Below the pieces are notes generated by a model. That model had not been told where the DNA came from. It searched no databases and saw only the letters and a list, made by a program, of their open reading frames with translations. A program made the position numbers and the translations under genes. A DNA stretch of 64,000 nt, from the NCBI RefSeq assembly GCF_016863275.1, contig NZ_BOOO01000009.1:248001-312000 (forward strand), given 5' to 3'. This DNA comes from Planotetraspora mira. GTDB taxonomy: Bacteria > Actinomycetota > Actinomycetes > Streptosporangiales > Streptosporangiaceae. Below, piece after piece: positions 34,684 through 43,892 of this stretch; the first letter of the stretch is position 1; each line of letters begins with the position of its first letter.

Positions 34684-35132
34684 CCGAGACCGGCGAGCTG
34701 ACCTACCGGCGGGTGCACCGGGCGTCGCCCGAGGTGCTGTTCGACTGCATGACCACGCCCGAGCACCTCACCCATTTCTGGGGTCCGGCCGGGACGACGA
34801 CGCCGGTCGGCAACATCACCGTCGATCTGCGGCCCGGCGGCGTCTTCGAGACCACCATGGTCAACGATGCCGACGGCAGCACGCACACCATGCGGGCCGT
34901 CTACGTCGAGGTACGCCGTCCCGAGCGGCTGGTGTGGATCGAGGCCGACGTCGAAGGCGGCATGCGGACCACGATCACCTTCGTCGATCTGCACGACGGG
35001 CGGACCGAGGTGGTCACCCATCAGACGAACGTCCCGGCCGCATACCTCAGCGCCCAGGCCAGGGCAGGCTTCACCACCAGCCTCGACCGACTCGACGTCT
35101 ACCTGGCCCATCTGAACGCCAAGCGAGAATAG
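34680..35132 (+). CDS. SRPBCC (AHSA1-like) domain protein
   Basis: A 150-residue START-like protein: TYRRVHRASPEVLFDCMTTPEHLTHFWGP and a C-terminal TSLDRLDVYLAHL, typical of the AHSA1/YndB group, which bind small hydrophobic ligands in a deep cavity. It is translationally coupled to ArsR and followed by an alpha/beta hydrolase, a common three-gene arrangement in actinomycetes. Confidence 0.92.
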   Translation: MTETGELTYRRVHRASPEVLFDCMTTPEHLTHFWGPAGTTTPVGNITVDLRPGGVFETTMVNDADGSTHTMRAVYVEVRRPERLVWIEADVEGGMRTTITFVDLHDGRTEVVTHQTNVPAAYLSAQARAGFTTSLDRLDVYLAHLNAKRE

Positions 35133-35143
35133 GGGAACACGCC

Positions 35144-35926
35144 ATGCCGGCAGTCACCTCAGCAGACGGCACCACGATCGCCTACGAGCACACCGGCGGC
35201 GGGCCGGCGCTCGTCCTCGTCGACGGAGCCATGTGCTACCGCGGCGCAGGGCCGATGCGGCCACTCGCCGCGCTCCTGCAGGACACCTTCACCGTCTACG
35301 CCTACGACCGACGCGGGAGGGGCGAAAGCTCGGACACCCTGCCCTACGCGGTCGCCAGAGAGGTCGAGGACCTCCAAGCGCTCATCGCACAGGCCGGCGG
35401 TGAGGCATACGTCTATGCCATCTCCTCTGGTGCGGCTCTCACCTTGGCGACCGCGGCAGCCGGTCCAGGGATCACCAAGATGGCGCTCTACGAGCCGCCG
35501 TTCATGGCCGAGGCCGAAGGGGGCAGCCGGATCAAGGAGTACACCGAGCGGCTCCACGAACTGCTCGACGCCGGGCGCAGGGGCGACGCCGTGGCCCTGT
35601 TCATGACATACGTCGGCATGCCTTCGCAGGTCGTCGCCGGCATCCGGGCACAGCCGGGCTGGGCCGCACTGGAGGCGATCGCCCCGACGCTCGCCTATGA
35701 CGACGCCCTGCTCGCCGGGGGCGTCGTGCCGCGTGACCTCACATCGGCGATCGCCGTTCCGGCGCTGGTCCTCGGCGGCGGGGCCAGCCCGCAGGGGCTC
35801 CAGCAGGCGGCGAAGGCCACCGCGGACGCGTTGCCCGCCGCGGAGCACCGGACGCTCGACGGACAGACGCACGACGTGGCCCCCGAAGCCCTCGCACCCG
35901 TGCTGGCCGAGTTCTTCGGCGCCTGA
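35144..35926 (+). CDS. Alpha/beta hydrolase
   Basis: A 260-residue alpha/beta hydrolase: oxyanion region LVLVDGAMCYRG, DRRGRGESSD, nucleophile in AISSGAALTLA (Ser in a slightly non-canonical AxSxG elbow) and C-terminal His in GQTHDVAPEAL. Soluble, no signal peptide. Third gene of the ArsR operon (11 bp after the SRPBCC stop). Substrate unknown. Confidence 0.92.
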   Translation: MPAVTSADGTTIAYEHTGGGPALVLVDGAMCYRGAGPMRPLAALLQDTFTVYAYDRRGRGESSDTLPYAVAREVEDLQALIAQAGGEAYVYAISSGAALTLATAAAGPGITKMALYEPPFMAEAEGGSRIKEYTERLHELLDAGRRGDAVALFMTYVGMPSQVVAGIRAQPGWAALEAIAPTLAYDDALLAGGVVPRDLTSAIAVPALVLGGGASPQGLQQAAKATADALPAAEHRTLDGQTHDVAPEALAPVLAEFFGA

Positions 35927-35943
35927 CGACGCGTCTCCGCCTC

Positions 35944-36795
35944 TCAGAAGAGGGTCAGCGGCTCGGCCGCGACGGGCTCGGGCAGTGGATCGACCTCGGG
36001 CAGCAGGGCCCGCACGTCGTCGTGAAAACGGCGGGCGAGCATCGGCGCGTCCGCGTTGTCGGGGGTATGGATGAACACCGTCGGCGAGCGGCCTTCACGC
36101 AACCATTCGGCGACCGTGCCGACCCATTCCCGCCAGCCCTCGATCGTGCGCTCCGTGGCGTCCCGGCCGAGGTAGCGAACGATCGGCCGGTCGGTGAGCG
36201 CGACCGACCGGCGAGGCACGCGCGGTTTCTTCGCCCACGCGTCCCGTTCGGCGTCGCTGGTCGGAGGGCTCTGGAAGAGGGTGGTGGTGTCGAAAGGGAC
36301 CCATTCGGCGTCGACGCCGGCGAGGACCCTTTCCAGCAGTCCCGCGGATCTCGCGTCGTCGAAGAACGCGCGGTGGCGGACTTCGACGGCGTATCTGTGC
36401 GAGCTGGGGAGCCGGCGGAGAAAACCCGCCAGGGTCCCGAGATCGGTCGGGGCGAACGAGCCGGGCAACTGGACCCAGAGCGCGTGGGCGCGTGGCCCGA
36501 GCGGCTCGATCGCGTCCAGGAACGACCGGAGTTCCTCGTCGGCGCCGATCAGGCGCCGCTCATGTGTGATCGGCTTGGGCAGCTTGACCACGAACCGGAA
36601 GTCGGGGCCGGTCTGCCGCGCCCACGACTCCACGGTGCTCCTCGCCGGCGTCGCATAGAACGTCGTGTTGCCCTCCACCGCGTTGCACCAGGTCGCATAG
36701 GAGCGCAGGCGCTCTCCCGGAGGGAGTGGATGGGGCAGGAAACGTCCCTGCCATGACGCGTGCGTCCACATCGCGCACCCCACATGAAGCCGCAT
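35944..36795 (-). CDS. DUF72 domain protein
   Basis: A 283-residue protein of the DUF72 family (TIM-barrel fold): [63 protein letters not shown], and [18 protein letters not shown]. Biochemical activity is unknown; it has been linked to nucleic-acid or nuclease-like functions only by fold. ATG 36795 is the family start. Divergent from the acetyltransferase at 36886. Confidence 0.93.
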   Translation of the reverse strand: MRLHVGCAMWTHASWQGRFLPHPLPPGERLRSYATWCNAVEGNTTFYATPARSTVESWARQTGPDFRFVVKLPKPITHERRLIGADEELRSFLDAIEPLGPRAHALWVQLPGSFAPTDLGTLAGFLRRLPSSHRYAVEVRHRAFFDDARSAGLLERVLAGVDAEWVPFDTTTLFQSPPTSDAERDAWAKKPRVPRRSVALTDRPIVRYLGRDATERTIEGWREWVGTVAEWLREGRSPTVFIHTPDNADAPMLARRFHDDVRALLPEVDPLPEPVAAEPLTLF

Positions 36796-36885
36796 GACCT
36801 CGACGGTATCCGGCAAAATGGGCGCGTGGAGCGCCGTCCGAATTTGCGCACGGCGCCCTTTGCGACGTGGAAAGAGCGAGGGTCG

Positions 36886-37572
36886 ATGGGTTTCAAGCTT
36901 GAGGGGCCGGTCCTTGAAGGTGAGCTCGTACGTCTGGAGCCGCTGGACCACCGTCATGCGCCGGACCTGGCGGTGGCGGCGGAAGAGGACCGGAGTTCCT
37001 ATGGCTTCACCTGGGTGCCCGCGGCGGCTGAGGTGGGAGAGTACATCGACGGCCACCTCGCCCGCGCGGCGACGGGAATGCTCGCTCCGTATGCGCAGGT
37101 GGCGAAGTCGTCGGGACGAGCGGTCGGGGTCACGTCCTACTGGGAGCCGCGCCTGTGGCTGTCGGAAGACCGCTTGTCCGCGATAGAGGTCGGTTTCACG
37201 TGGCTGGCGACGTCGGCTCAGGGCACCGGACTGAATATCGAGTCCAAGCTCCTGCTGTTCCGCAACGCGTTCGAGAATTGGGGCGTGGCCCGTGTCGACC
37301 TGAAGACGGACGCACGGAATCGACGCTCTCGCGCCGCGATCGAGAAGGTGGGCGCGCGGTTCGAAGGCGTCCTGCGGAACTGGTCCCGGTCATGGGCGCC
37401 GGGGGAGGACGGCATGCTCCGCGACTCCGCCATTTACTCGATAATCGCCACGGAGTGGCCGGACTGCCGGTCGAAGCTGGAAGAGCGCCTGGCCAGGGCG
37501 CTCGAGCGGCGTGAACCGGGCACAGGTCTCCTTCGTGAAGCCGCCCAGGGGGTGCCGGCGGACACGGTCTGA
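36886..37572 (+). CDS. GNAT-family N-acetyltransferase (RimJ/RimL type)
   Basis: A 228-residue acetyltransferase: [23 protein letters not shown] at the N-terminus, [31 protein letters not shown] with the acetyl-CoA-binding turn, and [28 protein letters not shown], all as in RimJ/RimL enzymes. Acceptor unknown. ATG 36886 follows GAGCGAGGG. Confidence 0.92.
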   Translation: MGFKLEGPVLEGELVRLEPLDHRHAPDLAVAAEEDRSSYGFTWVPAAAEVGEYIDGHLARAATGMLAPYAQVAKSSGRAVGVTSYWEPRLWLSEDRLSAIEVGFTWLATSAQGTGLNIESKLLLFRNAFENWGVARVDLKTDARNRRSRAAIEKVGARFEGVLRNWSRSWAPGEDGMLRDSAIYSIIATEWPDCRSKLEERLARALERREPGTGLLREAAQGVPADTV

Positions 37573-37619
37573 AATTCCACGCATTCCCCTCGTTCGCCGC
37601 CTATGCCAACCTTGATCAT

Positions 37620-38429
37620 GTGCATCCCCCCAGCAGGCGCCTCGCCGCACAGCCGGTTCTGAGCCGTACGCTGGCCGCTGCGCTCGTCGGTCTCGCCCTC
37701 CCGTTCCTCGCCTGGGCGATCACCCTGGCCGGCCTCTCCGTCCTCCCGTACGACGGCCTGGGCGGCGCCGGCGGCTGGGGCCGCATCGGTCAGGGGATGA
37801 TCATCGCCGCAGGGGCTGTGCCGTTCCTGCTGGTCGTCTCCTGGCCGTTGTTGTGGGCGCTGCGCGTGCGGCCCGCCTGGCACGTCGCCCTGTCGGCGCC
37901 GATCGTGGCCCTCGTCTTCGGGGTCGCCCTCAACACGATGGCCGCACGGATCATCGCGAACCCGGTGGTCGCCGTCGCCGTCGTCCTGGCCCTGGCGTAC
38001 GGACTGACCGCCCTGTTCACCATGCCGGGGAGACCGTGGTGGTGGTGGCAGCAGTTGCCGCTGATGGCCGTGGGCGGCCCTCCGCCGATACCGGTGACGG
38101 TGTCACAACCCGACCTCGCCGGCCTGGGCATCCCCCTCATCGCGCCCGACCTGCCCGGCTACGCGATCGAGCACCTCTCCGCCCGGCCCGGCGACCTGAG
38201 CTACCTGCTGCGCCCGTCGGCACTCCACCGCGCCGCCACTCCGGCCGAGCGCGACGCCTCCACCATCAGCGTGATCGTCCGATCCCGTGTGGAACCGCCC
38301 GGCGAGGACTCTCCGTACGAACTGACGAGCCCTCGGACCTGGCGGCGGTTCAGAGGAGTCCGGCGTCGCGCACCTTCATGGCGACGTGGACGCGGTTGTC
38401 GGTCCCCAACTTGGCGAAGATCCGGGTGA
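37620..38429 (+). CDS. Hypothetical membrane protein with an unusual C-terminus
   Basis: A 269-residue protein with about four transmembrane segments in residues ~12-145 and a soluble C-terminal part. No family recognised. Start GTG 37620. The last ~27 codons run antisense through the 3' end of the response regulator gene (80-bp overlap) and are Arg/Trp-rich (TWRRFRGVRRRAPSWRRGR), unlike the rest, which suggests that the natural stop was lost. Confidence 0.6.
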   Translation: MHPPSRRLAAQPVLSRTLAAALVGLALPFLAWAITLAGLSVLPYDGLGGAGGWGRIGQGMIIAAGAVPFLLVVSWPLLWALRVRPAWHVALSAPIVALVFGVALNTMAARIIANPVVAVAVVLALAYGLTALFTMPGRPWWWWQQLPLMAVGGPPPIPVTVSQPDLAGLGIPLIAPDLPGYAIEHLSARPGDLSYLLRPSALHRAATPAERDASTISVIVRSRVEPPGEDSPYELTSPRTWRRFRGVRRRAPSWRRGRGCRSPTWRRSG

Positions 38430-38997
38430 CGTTCGCCTTCACGGTCGCGACGCTCATGTGAAGACGTCCGGCGATCTCGGCGTTCGAGCTGCCCCGGGCG
38501 ACCTCGATCGCCACCTCCCGCTCGCGTTCGGTGAGCTTGGCCAGCTCTCGCCGCGCCTCCGGGCTCCGCGGTTCGCGTCCTCCGGTGGCTGCGGCGATCA
38601 CCTGCCGTGCGACGCTCGGCGACAGCACCGGCTCGCCTCTGGCCACCGTACGGACCGCGTCGATCATCTTCGGCGGCGGCGTGTCCTTGAGCAGGAAGCC
38701 GTCGGCTCCGAGCCGCAGAGCCCGCAGCACCATGTCGTCGGCGTCGAAGGTGGTGAGGACGAGGATCCGGGGCCGGTCCGTCTGTGCCGCCAGCAGTTCG
38801 GTGGTGGTCAGCCCGTCCTGGTTGGGCATCCGGATGTCCAGCAGCACGACGTCGGGACTGAGGTCGCGGATCACGTCCATGGCCCGCAGGCCGTCATCGG
38901 CCTCGCCGACGATCTCCAGGTCGGGCTCCCCGCCGAGGATGAGTCGCAGCCCGGTTCGCACCATCGGGTCGTCATCCACGATCACCAACCGAGTCAC
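38350..38997 (-). CDS. NarL/FixJ-family response regulator
   Basis: A 215-residue regulator: receiver with DDD near residues 8-10, phospho-acceptor in DVVLLDIRMPNQDG, TTFDADDMV and FLLKDTPP; LuxR HTH LTEREREVAIEVARGSSNAEIAGRLHMS. GTG 38997 gives the family start VTRLVIVDDD. Overlaps the kinase end by 26 bp. The divergent ABC transporter at 40311 is a likely target. Confidence 0.94.
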   Translation of the reverse strand: MTRLVIVDDDPMVRTGLRLILGGEPDLEIVGEADDGLRAMDVIRDLSPDVVLLDIRMPNQDGLTTTELLAAQTDRPRILVLTTFDADDMVLRALRLGADGFLLKDTPPPKMIDAVRTVARGEPVLSPSVARQVIAAATGGREPRSPEARRELAKLTEREREVAIEVARGSSNAEIAGRLHMSVATVKANVTRIFAKLGTDNRVHVAMKVRDAGLL

Positions 38998-40150
38998 AGT
39001 GCGAAGCCTCCCATGGCAACCGGGCGTCGAGGATGAACCGCCCGTTCTGGACGGTGTGCCGGATGGTGCCACCCGCCATCTGTGTTCGTTCGGCCAGGCC
39101 GACCAGTCCCAGCCTGCCGCCGGGGCCCGCGGACGTTCCGGACGGCGCCGGATTGCTCACCCGGATTCGCAGGCCGTCACCCGGCCGTCCGCCGAGCTCG
39201 GCCCTCACCCGGCTGCCCGGCGCATGCTTGCGCGCATTGGTCAGAGCCTCCTGCACGATCCGGTACGCATGCCGGCCGGTATGCGTCGGAAGCAGTTCCC
39301 TGTCGTCCACGGTGTCGTCCACCTCGACCTGCTGACCGGCGGCGCGTACCTCGTCGAACAGGGCGTCCAGGTCGGCCAGGTTCGGCTGCGGGGGCTCCAG
39401 GCCGCCGCCGTGCCTGAGCCCGCCGAGCACAGTGCGCAGTTCGTTCAGCGACTGGTGCGCGTTCTCCTGTATCGCCATCGCGGCCTCCCGGGTCTCCTCG
39501 GCCGTGAGGTCCGTCCGGTACGCCAGGCCGCCGGCGAGCATCGACACCAGCGAGATCCGGTGAGCGAGGACGTCATGCATCTCCTGCGCGATCTTGACGC
39601 GCTCCGCGAGCTTGGCCTGCTCTATCCGCCGCGACTGCTCACGCTCCTCGGCCAATTCCGCCTCTCGCTGCGAGACGGCCAGATCACGGCGCCCGCGCAG
39701 GTACAGGCTGAAGACGGTCAGCCCCCCGAGGACGGCGGTTCCGGTGACCACGGAGACGAGGGTCGCCTGGCCGATGCCCGTCCAACTGGAGCGTGCCGCC
39801 AGGGCCAGCCAGGAAACGACCGCGACGGGGATGAACTGACGCCACCGGCGACGCGTGCCCAAGGACACGTACGCGACCTGGGCGGGACCGACCGCGGTGG
39901 TGGAGTAGACGGTCAGCAGGGCGGTCGCCAGCGCGATCGGCCACGGCCGGTGGCGCCGCCACCGCATCAGCATCAGCCCGATCACGCCGAGCCCCACGTC
40001 GACCAGCGCCGGCACGAGCCGGTCGTGGTCACGGGAGACGATCGCGACCAAGACGACGCCGTAGAACACCATCGGCAGCACGGCGCAGATGTAGCGCAGC
40101 GCGATGCCCGGCCGATCCAGTGGAGGCGGGTCCTCCGCTCGGTCCTGCAC
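38972..40150 (-). CDS. Two-component sensor histidine kinase (HisKA_3 type)
   Basis: A 392-residue kinase with about five N-terminal membrane helices (residues ~18-145), a coiled-coil linker, phospho-acceptor His192 in EMHDVLAHRISLVS, and a HATPase domain (QEALTNARKHAPGSRV, GLVGLAERTQMAGG). Forms an operon with the response regulator at 38350. Divergent from an ABC transporter, the usual arrangement for self-inducing efflux systems. Confidence 0.93.
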   Translation of the reverse strand: MQDRAEDPPPLDRPGIALRYICAVLPMVFYGVVLVAIVSRDHDRLVPALVDVGLGVIGLMLMRWRRHRPWPIALATALLTVYSTTAVGPAQVAYVSLGTRRRWRQFIPVAVVSWLALAARSSWTGIGQATLVSVVTGTAVLGGLTVFSLYLRGRRDLAVSQREAELAEEREQSRRIEQAKLAERVKIAQEMHDVLAHRISLVSMLAGGLAYRTDLTAEETREAAMAIQENAHQSLNELRTVLGGLRHGGGLEPPQPNLADLDALFDEVRAAGQQVEVDDTVDDRELLPTHTGRHAYRIVQEALTNARKHAPGSRVRAELGGRPGDGLRIRVSNPAPSGTSAGPGGRLGLVGLAERTQMAGGTIRHTVQNGRFILDARLPWEASHCDSVGDRG

Positions 40151-40187
40151 GGCTCACAGCCTAAAGACCACCGGACCGACGCTCTAG

Positions 40188-40273
40188 CGACCTGGGTCGA
40201 CGTCCAGGTGGCCACAGGTCGAGAACCAGGGGCGCAGACCTGGCCCTCGCGCCAGTGGTCCTCGACCTGGGTC
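40188..40273. promoter_or_regulatory. Repeated CGACCTGGGTC motif in a divergent promoter region
   Basis: CGACCTGGGTC occurs at 40188-40198 and 40263-40273, 75 bp apart, and CGACCTG/CAGGTCG forms a dyad at 40188-40221. The motifs lie between the two-component system and the ABC operon; they may bind the response regulator. Confidence 0.45.
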
Positions 40274-40310
40274 CGATGATCCGCGGCCTCACATCCGGTG
40301 GACTGGACGC

Positions 40311-41024
40311 ATGATCGAGTTCAGCCACGTCAGCAAGGTCTACAGAAATGTGAAGGCACTCGACGACGTGTCCTTCACCGTCGAAGCGGGGAGCATCACC
40401 GGTTTCGTCGGGCCCAACGGCGCCGGGAAGTCCACGGCCCTGCGCATCCTGGTCGGACTCGCCCGCCCCACCACGGGTACGGCCACCGTTCTGGGCCGGC
40501 CGTACACAGAGTTGGGCTGCCCGGGTCTCCAGGTCGGCACGCTGCTCGACGCCGGCGCCCAGCATCCCGGCCGTACGGGGCGGGAGGTCCTGACGCTGGG
40601 CGCGATGATGCTCGGCCTGCCGAAGTCGCGGGTCGACGAGATCCTCGACCTCGTCGGGCTGTCCGGCGGGGAGAGCCGGCGTGCCGTCGGCGGCTACTCG
40701 CTGGGAATGAGGCAGCGGCTCGGCGTCGGTCACGCGCTCCTCGGCCGGCCCAGGGTGCTCGTCCTGGACGAGCCCGCCAACGGTCTGGACCCCCAGGGCA
40801 TCCAGTGGATGCGGGGGCTGCTCCGCGACCTCGCCGACCTGGGTTCCACGGTGCTGCTCAGCACTCATCTGCTGCACGAGGTGGAGCAGGTCGCCGACCA
40901 CATCGTGATGATCGGCCGTGGCCGCGTCCTCGCCCGGGGCACCGTCGGCGAGCTCGGCCGGGGCCGGAGCCTCGAACAGACCTTCCTCGAACTGACTGCG
41001 GACGCCGATCGGAGTGCGGCATGA
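40311..41024 (+). CDS. ABC transporter ATP-binding protein
   Basis: A 237-residue ATPase of the CcmA/drug-exporter type: Walker A GPNGAGKSTALRIL, GYSLGMRQRLGVGHALLG as the signature, Walker B VLVLDEPANGLDPQG and STHLLHEVEQVAD. Followed by its permease with ATGA coupling. Probably exports a small molecule or peptide sensed by the divergent two-component system. Confidence 0.94.
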   Translation: MIEFSHVSKVYRNVKALDDVSFTVEAGSITGFVGPNGAGKSTALRILVGLARPTTGTATVLGRPYTELGCPGLQVGTLLDAGAQHPGRTGREVLTLGAMMLGLPKSRVDEILDLVGLSGGESRRAVGGYSLGMRQRLGVGHALLGRPRVLVLDEPANGLDPQGIQWMRGLLRDLADLGSTVLLSTHLLHEVEQVADHIVMIGRGRVLARGTVGELGRGRSLEQTFLELTADADRSAA

Positions 41025-41797
41025 CCGACACCCACCTCCCCGTAACGGACATCACGACCACGGATCTCCGCCGGACCCCTTTCCACCGGCTGCTGTGTGT
41101 CGAGGCCCGCAAGCTCGTCGACACCCGCTGCGGCTCGATCGTGGCATCGATCCTGCTCGTCCTGGTGCTCGCGTCCATCGTCAGCCGCGGCGTCGTGTTC
41201 GGTCCGGACCTGCACACCCTGGTCGGCACCGCTGGAATCGGCTACGGGACCTTGCTTCCTGTGCTCGGCATCCTCTCGGTGACCGGCGAATGGGTCCACC
41301 GGACCGCCCTGACCACGTACGCACTCGAACCGCACCGCTGGCGAGTGCCGGCCGCCAGGTGCCTTCTGTCGCTGATCGTGGCGGTGGCCGCCTCCCTGTT
41401 CGCGCTGCTGGTCGCGGTGCCGGTGACGGGTGTCGTGGCGAACGTCCGGAATGTGCCGGCCACCTGGGAGATCACTCCTTTCATGCTGGCGGGCTGGACC
41501 GGGACGAATGTTCTCCTGGTGGTGGCAGGACTCGCCCTGGGCATGCTGCTGCTGAACGCGCCGGCCGCGATCGTGATCTGGTTGTCCGCCCCGGTTCTGT
41601 GGTCCGTCGTGAAAAGGCTCGGCGCCGGCGGAGAGGTCGCGGCCGAGTGGCTCGATCTCAACAGCACCACCTCGCCTCTGGCGGCAGGGGACATGACCGG
41701 TGGCGACGCGGCCCGGCTGGCCGTATCGACGATCTTCTGGATCGTCGTCCCGCTGACGGTCGGTGCGCTGCGCGTGATCCGCAAGGACGTGAATTGA
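41021..41797 (+). CDS. ABC-2 type permease
   Basis: A 258-residue membrane protein with six predicted helices (around 43-62, 78-95, 115-140, 155-180, 185-200 and 230-250). The layout MTDTHLPVTD...FHRLLCVEARKLVDTR...TALTTYALEPHRWRV is typical of two-gene ABC-2 exporters. Translation is coupled to the ATPase (ATGA). Confidence 0.9.
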   Translation: MTDTHLPVTDITTTDLRRTPFHRLLCVEARKLVDTRCGSIVASILLVLVLASIVSRGVVFGPDLHTLVGTAGIGYGTLLPVLGILSVTGEWVHRTALTTYALEPHRWRVPAARCLLSLIVAVAASLFALLVAVPVTGVVANVRNVPATWEITPFMLAGWTGTNVLLVVAGLALGMLLLNAPAAIVIWLSAPVLWSVVKRLGAGGEVAAEWLDLNSTTSPLAAGDMTGGDAARLAVSTIFWIVVPLTVGALRVIRKDVN

Positions 41798-42014
41798 CCG
41801 GGACGCACCTGTCGGCATCCCGCCGCCGACACGACATGTGCCCTGGTGACGACCGGCCGGCAGTCGGTGGCGGCCATCCGGGCATGGCAGCCAGCAGGTG
41901 CCTGCGTAGTCCGGCCTTCAGGGGTGGAAGATGGGCGCTGCCGGAGAAGACGGCGAGCGTACGCGGCGGAATCCTGAAAGGGAAGACCAGCTCCAACCAG
42001 GGGAAGTGGGAGCC

Positions 42015-42521
42015 ATGGCTGCCGGCACGATCTCTTCAGCGGCGTTCCACCCAGCGCGGCATCCGGACACGGATCGTGCGTCCGCCGTTTCCAGGCGCGA
42101 CGCTCACCGGAGCCGCGTCACCGGCACCCCACGACCGGCGGTCGGCCGCCGCGTGACCTGGGTCCTGCCGGACGATCCCTCCGCGGTTCCGGAAGGCCGC
42201 CATCGGATTCGCACGACGCTGACCGAGTGGCGACTGGACGATCAGGTCGACGTCGCGGAACTCCTCGCCGACGAGTTGATCACCAACGCCTTGCGGCATG
42301 CGTGGGGGAAGCCGCTGCTGACCCTGTCCCTCATCGACGGCGCCCTCCGCTGCGAAGTGAACGACCTGAGTCCCGAACTCCCGCGTATGCGACTCCCCGA
42401 CGCCGGCGAGGAGCACGGCCGCGGACTCCAGTTGCTCGAGCAACTGTCCGCTCGATGGGGCTCCGTCCTCACCTACACGGGCAAAGTCGTGTGGTTCGAG
42501 ATCACGGCGGCTCGCCCGTGA
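42015..42521 (+). CDS. ATP-binding protein, RsbW-like HATPase (anti-sigma/serine kinase family)
   Basis: A 168-residue protein whose C-terminal 120 residues form a HATPase_c_2 domain: VAELLADELITNALRHAW, LIDGALRCEVNDLSPELP and HGRGLQLLEQLSARWG. The N-terminal ~45 residues are poorly conserved. Such proteins act as anti-sigma factors/serine kinases or ligand sensors and are abundant in actinomycetes. Start ATG 42015; ATG 41931 (after GGGGTGGAAG) is an in-frame alternative. No partner gene identified. Confidence 0.85.
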   Translation: MAAGTISSAAFHPARHPDTDRASAVSRRDAHRSRVTGTPRPAVGRRVTWVLPDDPSAVPEGRHRIRTTLTEWRLDDQVDVAELLADELITNALRHAWGKPLLTLSLIDGALRCEVNDLSPELPRMRLPDAGEEHGRGLQLLEQLSARWGSVLTYTGKVVWFEITAARP

Positions 42522-42630
42522 CCGCGGCGTCCATCAGGACACCGCGACACAGGCCCAGCGCTTTCCCCGTCCAGGGCCTGTAACCGTCCGGCGGTCTCGA
42601 CGTCTATGTGCGAAAGGCAGAACATTGCCT

Positions 42631-42658
42631 CTAGCAAAAAGTGATATCACTTTGCTAG
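42631..42658. promoter_or_regulatory. 28-bp near-perfect palindrome before the SPFH/RHH/GPP34 operon
   Basis: Core AAAGTGATATCACTTT (42638-42653) is a perfect 16-bp palindrome; the outer CTAGC/GCTAG arms extend it to 28 bp with two unpaired bases. It ends 27 bp before the SPFH start and looks like the operator of the ribbon-helix-helix protein encoded second in the operon. Confidence 0.75.
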
Positions 42659-42685
42659 ATTCGCGATAGACACCGAGGAGGAGCC

Positions 42686-43612
42686 ATGACAGACATGGAC
42701 ATTGCCGTCGACATGCCCACCCCACAGATCGACGAACGAGAGGCCCGTGCGGCCTCGGGATGGCCGATGCTGGTTTTGGCCCTGGCAGGCTCGCTGGGCT
42801 CGGTCGCGGCGATCACGATCGGGATCATCGTCGCGGTCCAGGGCAGCGGCGGTGCGGGAGTCGGCCTGATCCTTGTGGGGGTGCTGCTCCTCGTGGCGGC
42901 GGCCATCGTCCTCACCGGGCTGACCGCGGTGGCCCCCGGGGAGGCTCGGGTGATCCAGTTGCTCGGCCGCTACGTGGGCACGGTGCGAACCCCAGGCCTG
43001 CGCTTCGTCGTGCCCTTCACGCAGAAGCGGCGCGTCTCGACCCGGATCCGCAACCACGAGACCGACATCACCAAGGTCAACGACGCCGACGGCAACCCGA
43101 TCGAGATGGCCGCGGTGGTGGTGTGGCAGGTCGAGGACACGGCGAAGGCGGTCTTCGAAGTCGACGACTTCGTGGAGTTCGTCGCGTTCCAGACGGAGAC
43201 CGCGGTGCGTCACATCGCGGGCAGCTACCCCTATGACGGGCACGACGACATGCTCTCCCTGCGCCAGAACGCCGACGAGATCACCGGCCGCCTGTCGGCC
43301 GAGATCCAGGCCCGCGTGGCGTCGGCCGGGGTCACGGTCATCGAGTCGCGCATCACCCGTCTCGCGTACGCTCCCGAGATCGCGCAGGCGATGTTGCGGC
43401 GCCAGCAGGCCGGAGCGGTCGTCGCCGCCCGCCAGCGGATCGTGGACGGCGCCGTCGGCATGGTCGAGGCGGCCCTGGCCCGACTCGACGAGCACAACGT
43501 GATCGAACTGGACGAGGAGCGCAAGGCCACGATGGTCAGCAACCTGCTCGTCGTCCTGTGCGGCGACCGCGACGTGCAGCCCGTGGTCAACACCGGCTCC
43601 CTCTACCAGTAG
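42686..43612 (+). CDS. SPFH/Band 7 domain protein
   Basis: A 308-residue membrane protein. Two hydrophobic segments (~26-52 and ~55-77) precede an SPFH domain: [33 protein letters not shown], a central [27 protein letters not shown], and a coiled C-terminal [35 protein letters not shown] proteins form membrane microdomain rings. RBS GAGGAGGAG precedes ATG 42686. First gene of an operon with RHH (43615) and GPP34 (43893). Confidence 0.93.
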   Translation: MTDMDIAVDMPTPQIDEREARAASGWPMLVLALAGSLGSVAAITIGIIVAVQGSGGAGVGLILVGVLLLVAAAIVLTGLTAVAPGEARVIQLLGRYVGTVRTPGLRFVVPFTQKRRVSTRIRNHETDITKVNDADGNPIEMAAVVVWQVEDTAKAVFEVDDFVEFVAFQTETAVRHIAGSYPYDGHDDMLSLRQNADEITGRLSAEIQARVASAGVTVIESRITRLAYAPEIAQAMLRRQQAGAVVAARQRIVDGAVGMVEAALARLDEHNVIELDEERKATMVSNLLVVLCGDRDVQPVVNTGSLYQ

Positions 43613-43614
43613 CC

Positions 43615-43878
43615 GTGGCGACCGAACGCAAGAGCATCCTGCTCCGACTGGACCCCGCGGTGCATGACGCGCTCGCCCGCTGGGCCGGCGACGAACTTCG
43701 CAGCACCAACGCACAGATCGAGTTCCTGCTCCGCCGGGCGCTGTCGGACGCGGGACGGCTCCCCGGCAGCGCCGGTCGCATCCCCCGGCGCGGCCGGCCC
43801 ACCAAGGCAGAGGTCCAGTCCCCGGAGACCTCCGCCCCGGCGGCGTCCGAGACCGGAGCGCCGCCCGACGACGACTGA
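43615..43878 (+). CDS. Ribbon-helix-helix (Arc/HicB-like) DNA-binding protein
   Basis: An 87-residue protein: SILLRLDPAVHDALARWAGDELRSTNAQIEFLLRRAL (residues ~7-43) is an RHH fold, followed by a Pro/Ala-rich tail. GTG 43615 starts 2 bp after the SPFH stop. It probably dimerises and binds the palindrome at 42631 to autoregulate. Resembles antitoxin-type RHH proteins, but no toxin-like partner is present. Confidence 0.88.
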   Translation: MATERKSILLRLDPAVHDALARWAGDELRSTNAQIEFLLRRALSDAGRLPGSAGRIPRRGRPTKAEVQSPETSAPAASETGAPPDDD

Positions 43879-43892
43879 GAGAAGGCAGTCCC

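Noticed and set aside
43615-43878. Toxin-antitoxin pair involving the RHH protein
   Set aside because: No toxin-like gene adjoins it; the neighbours are SPFH and GPP34 proteins.
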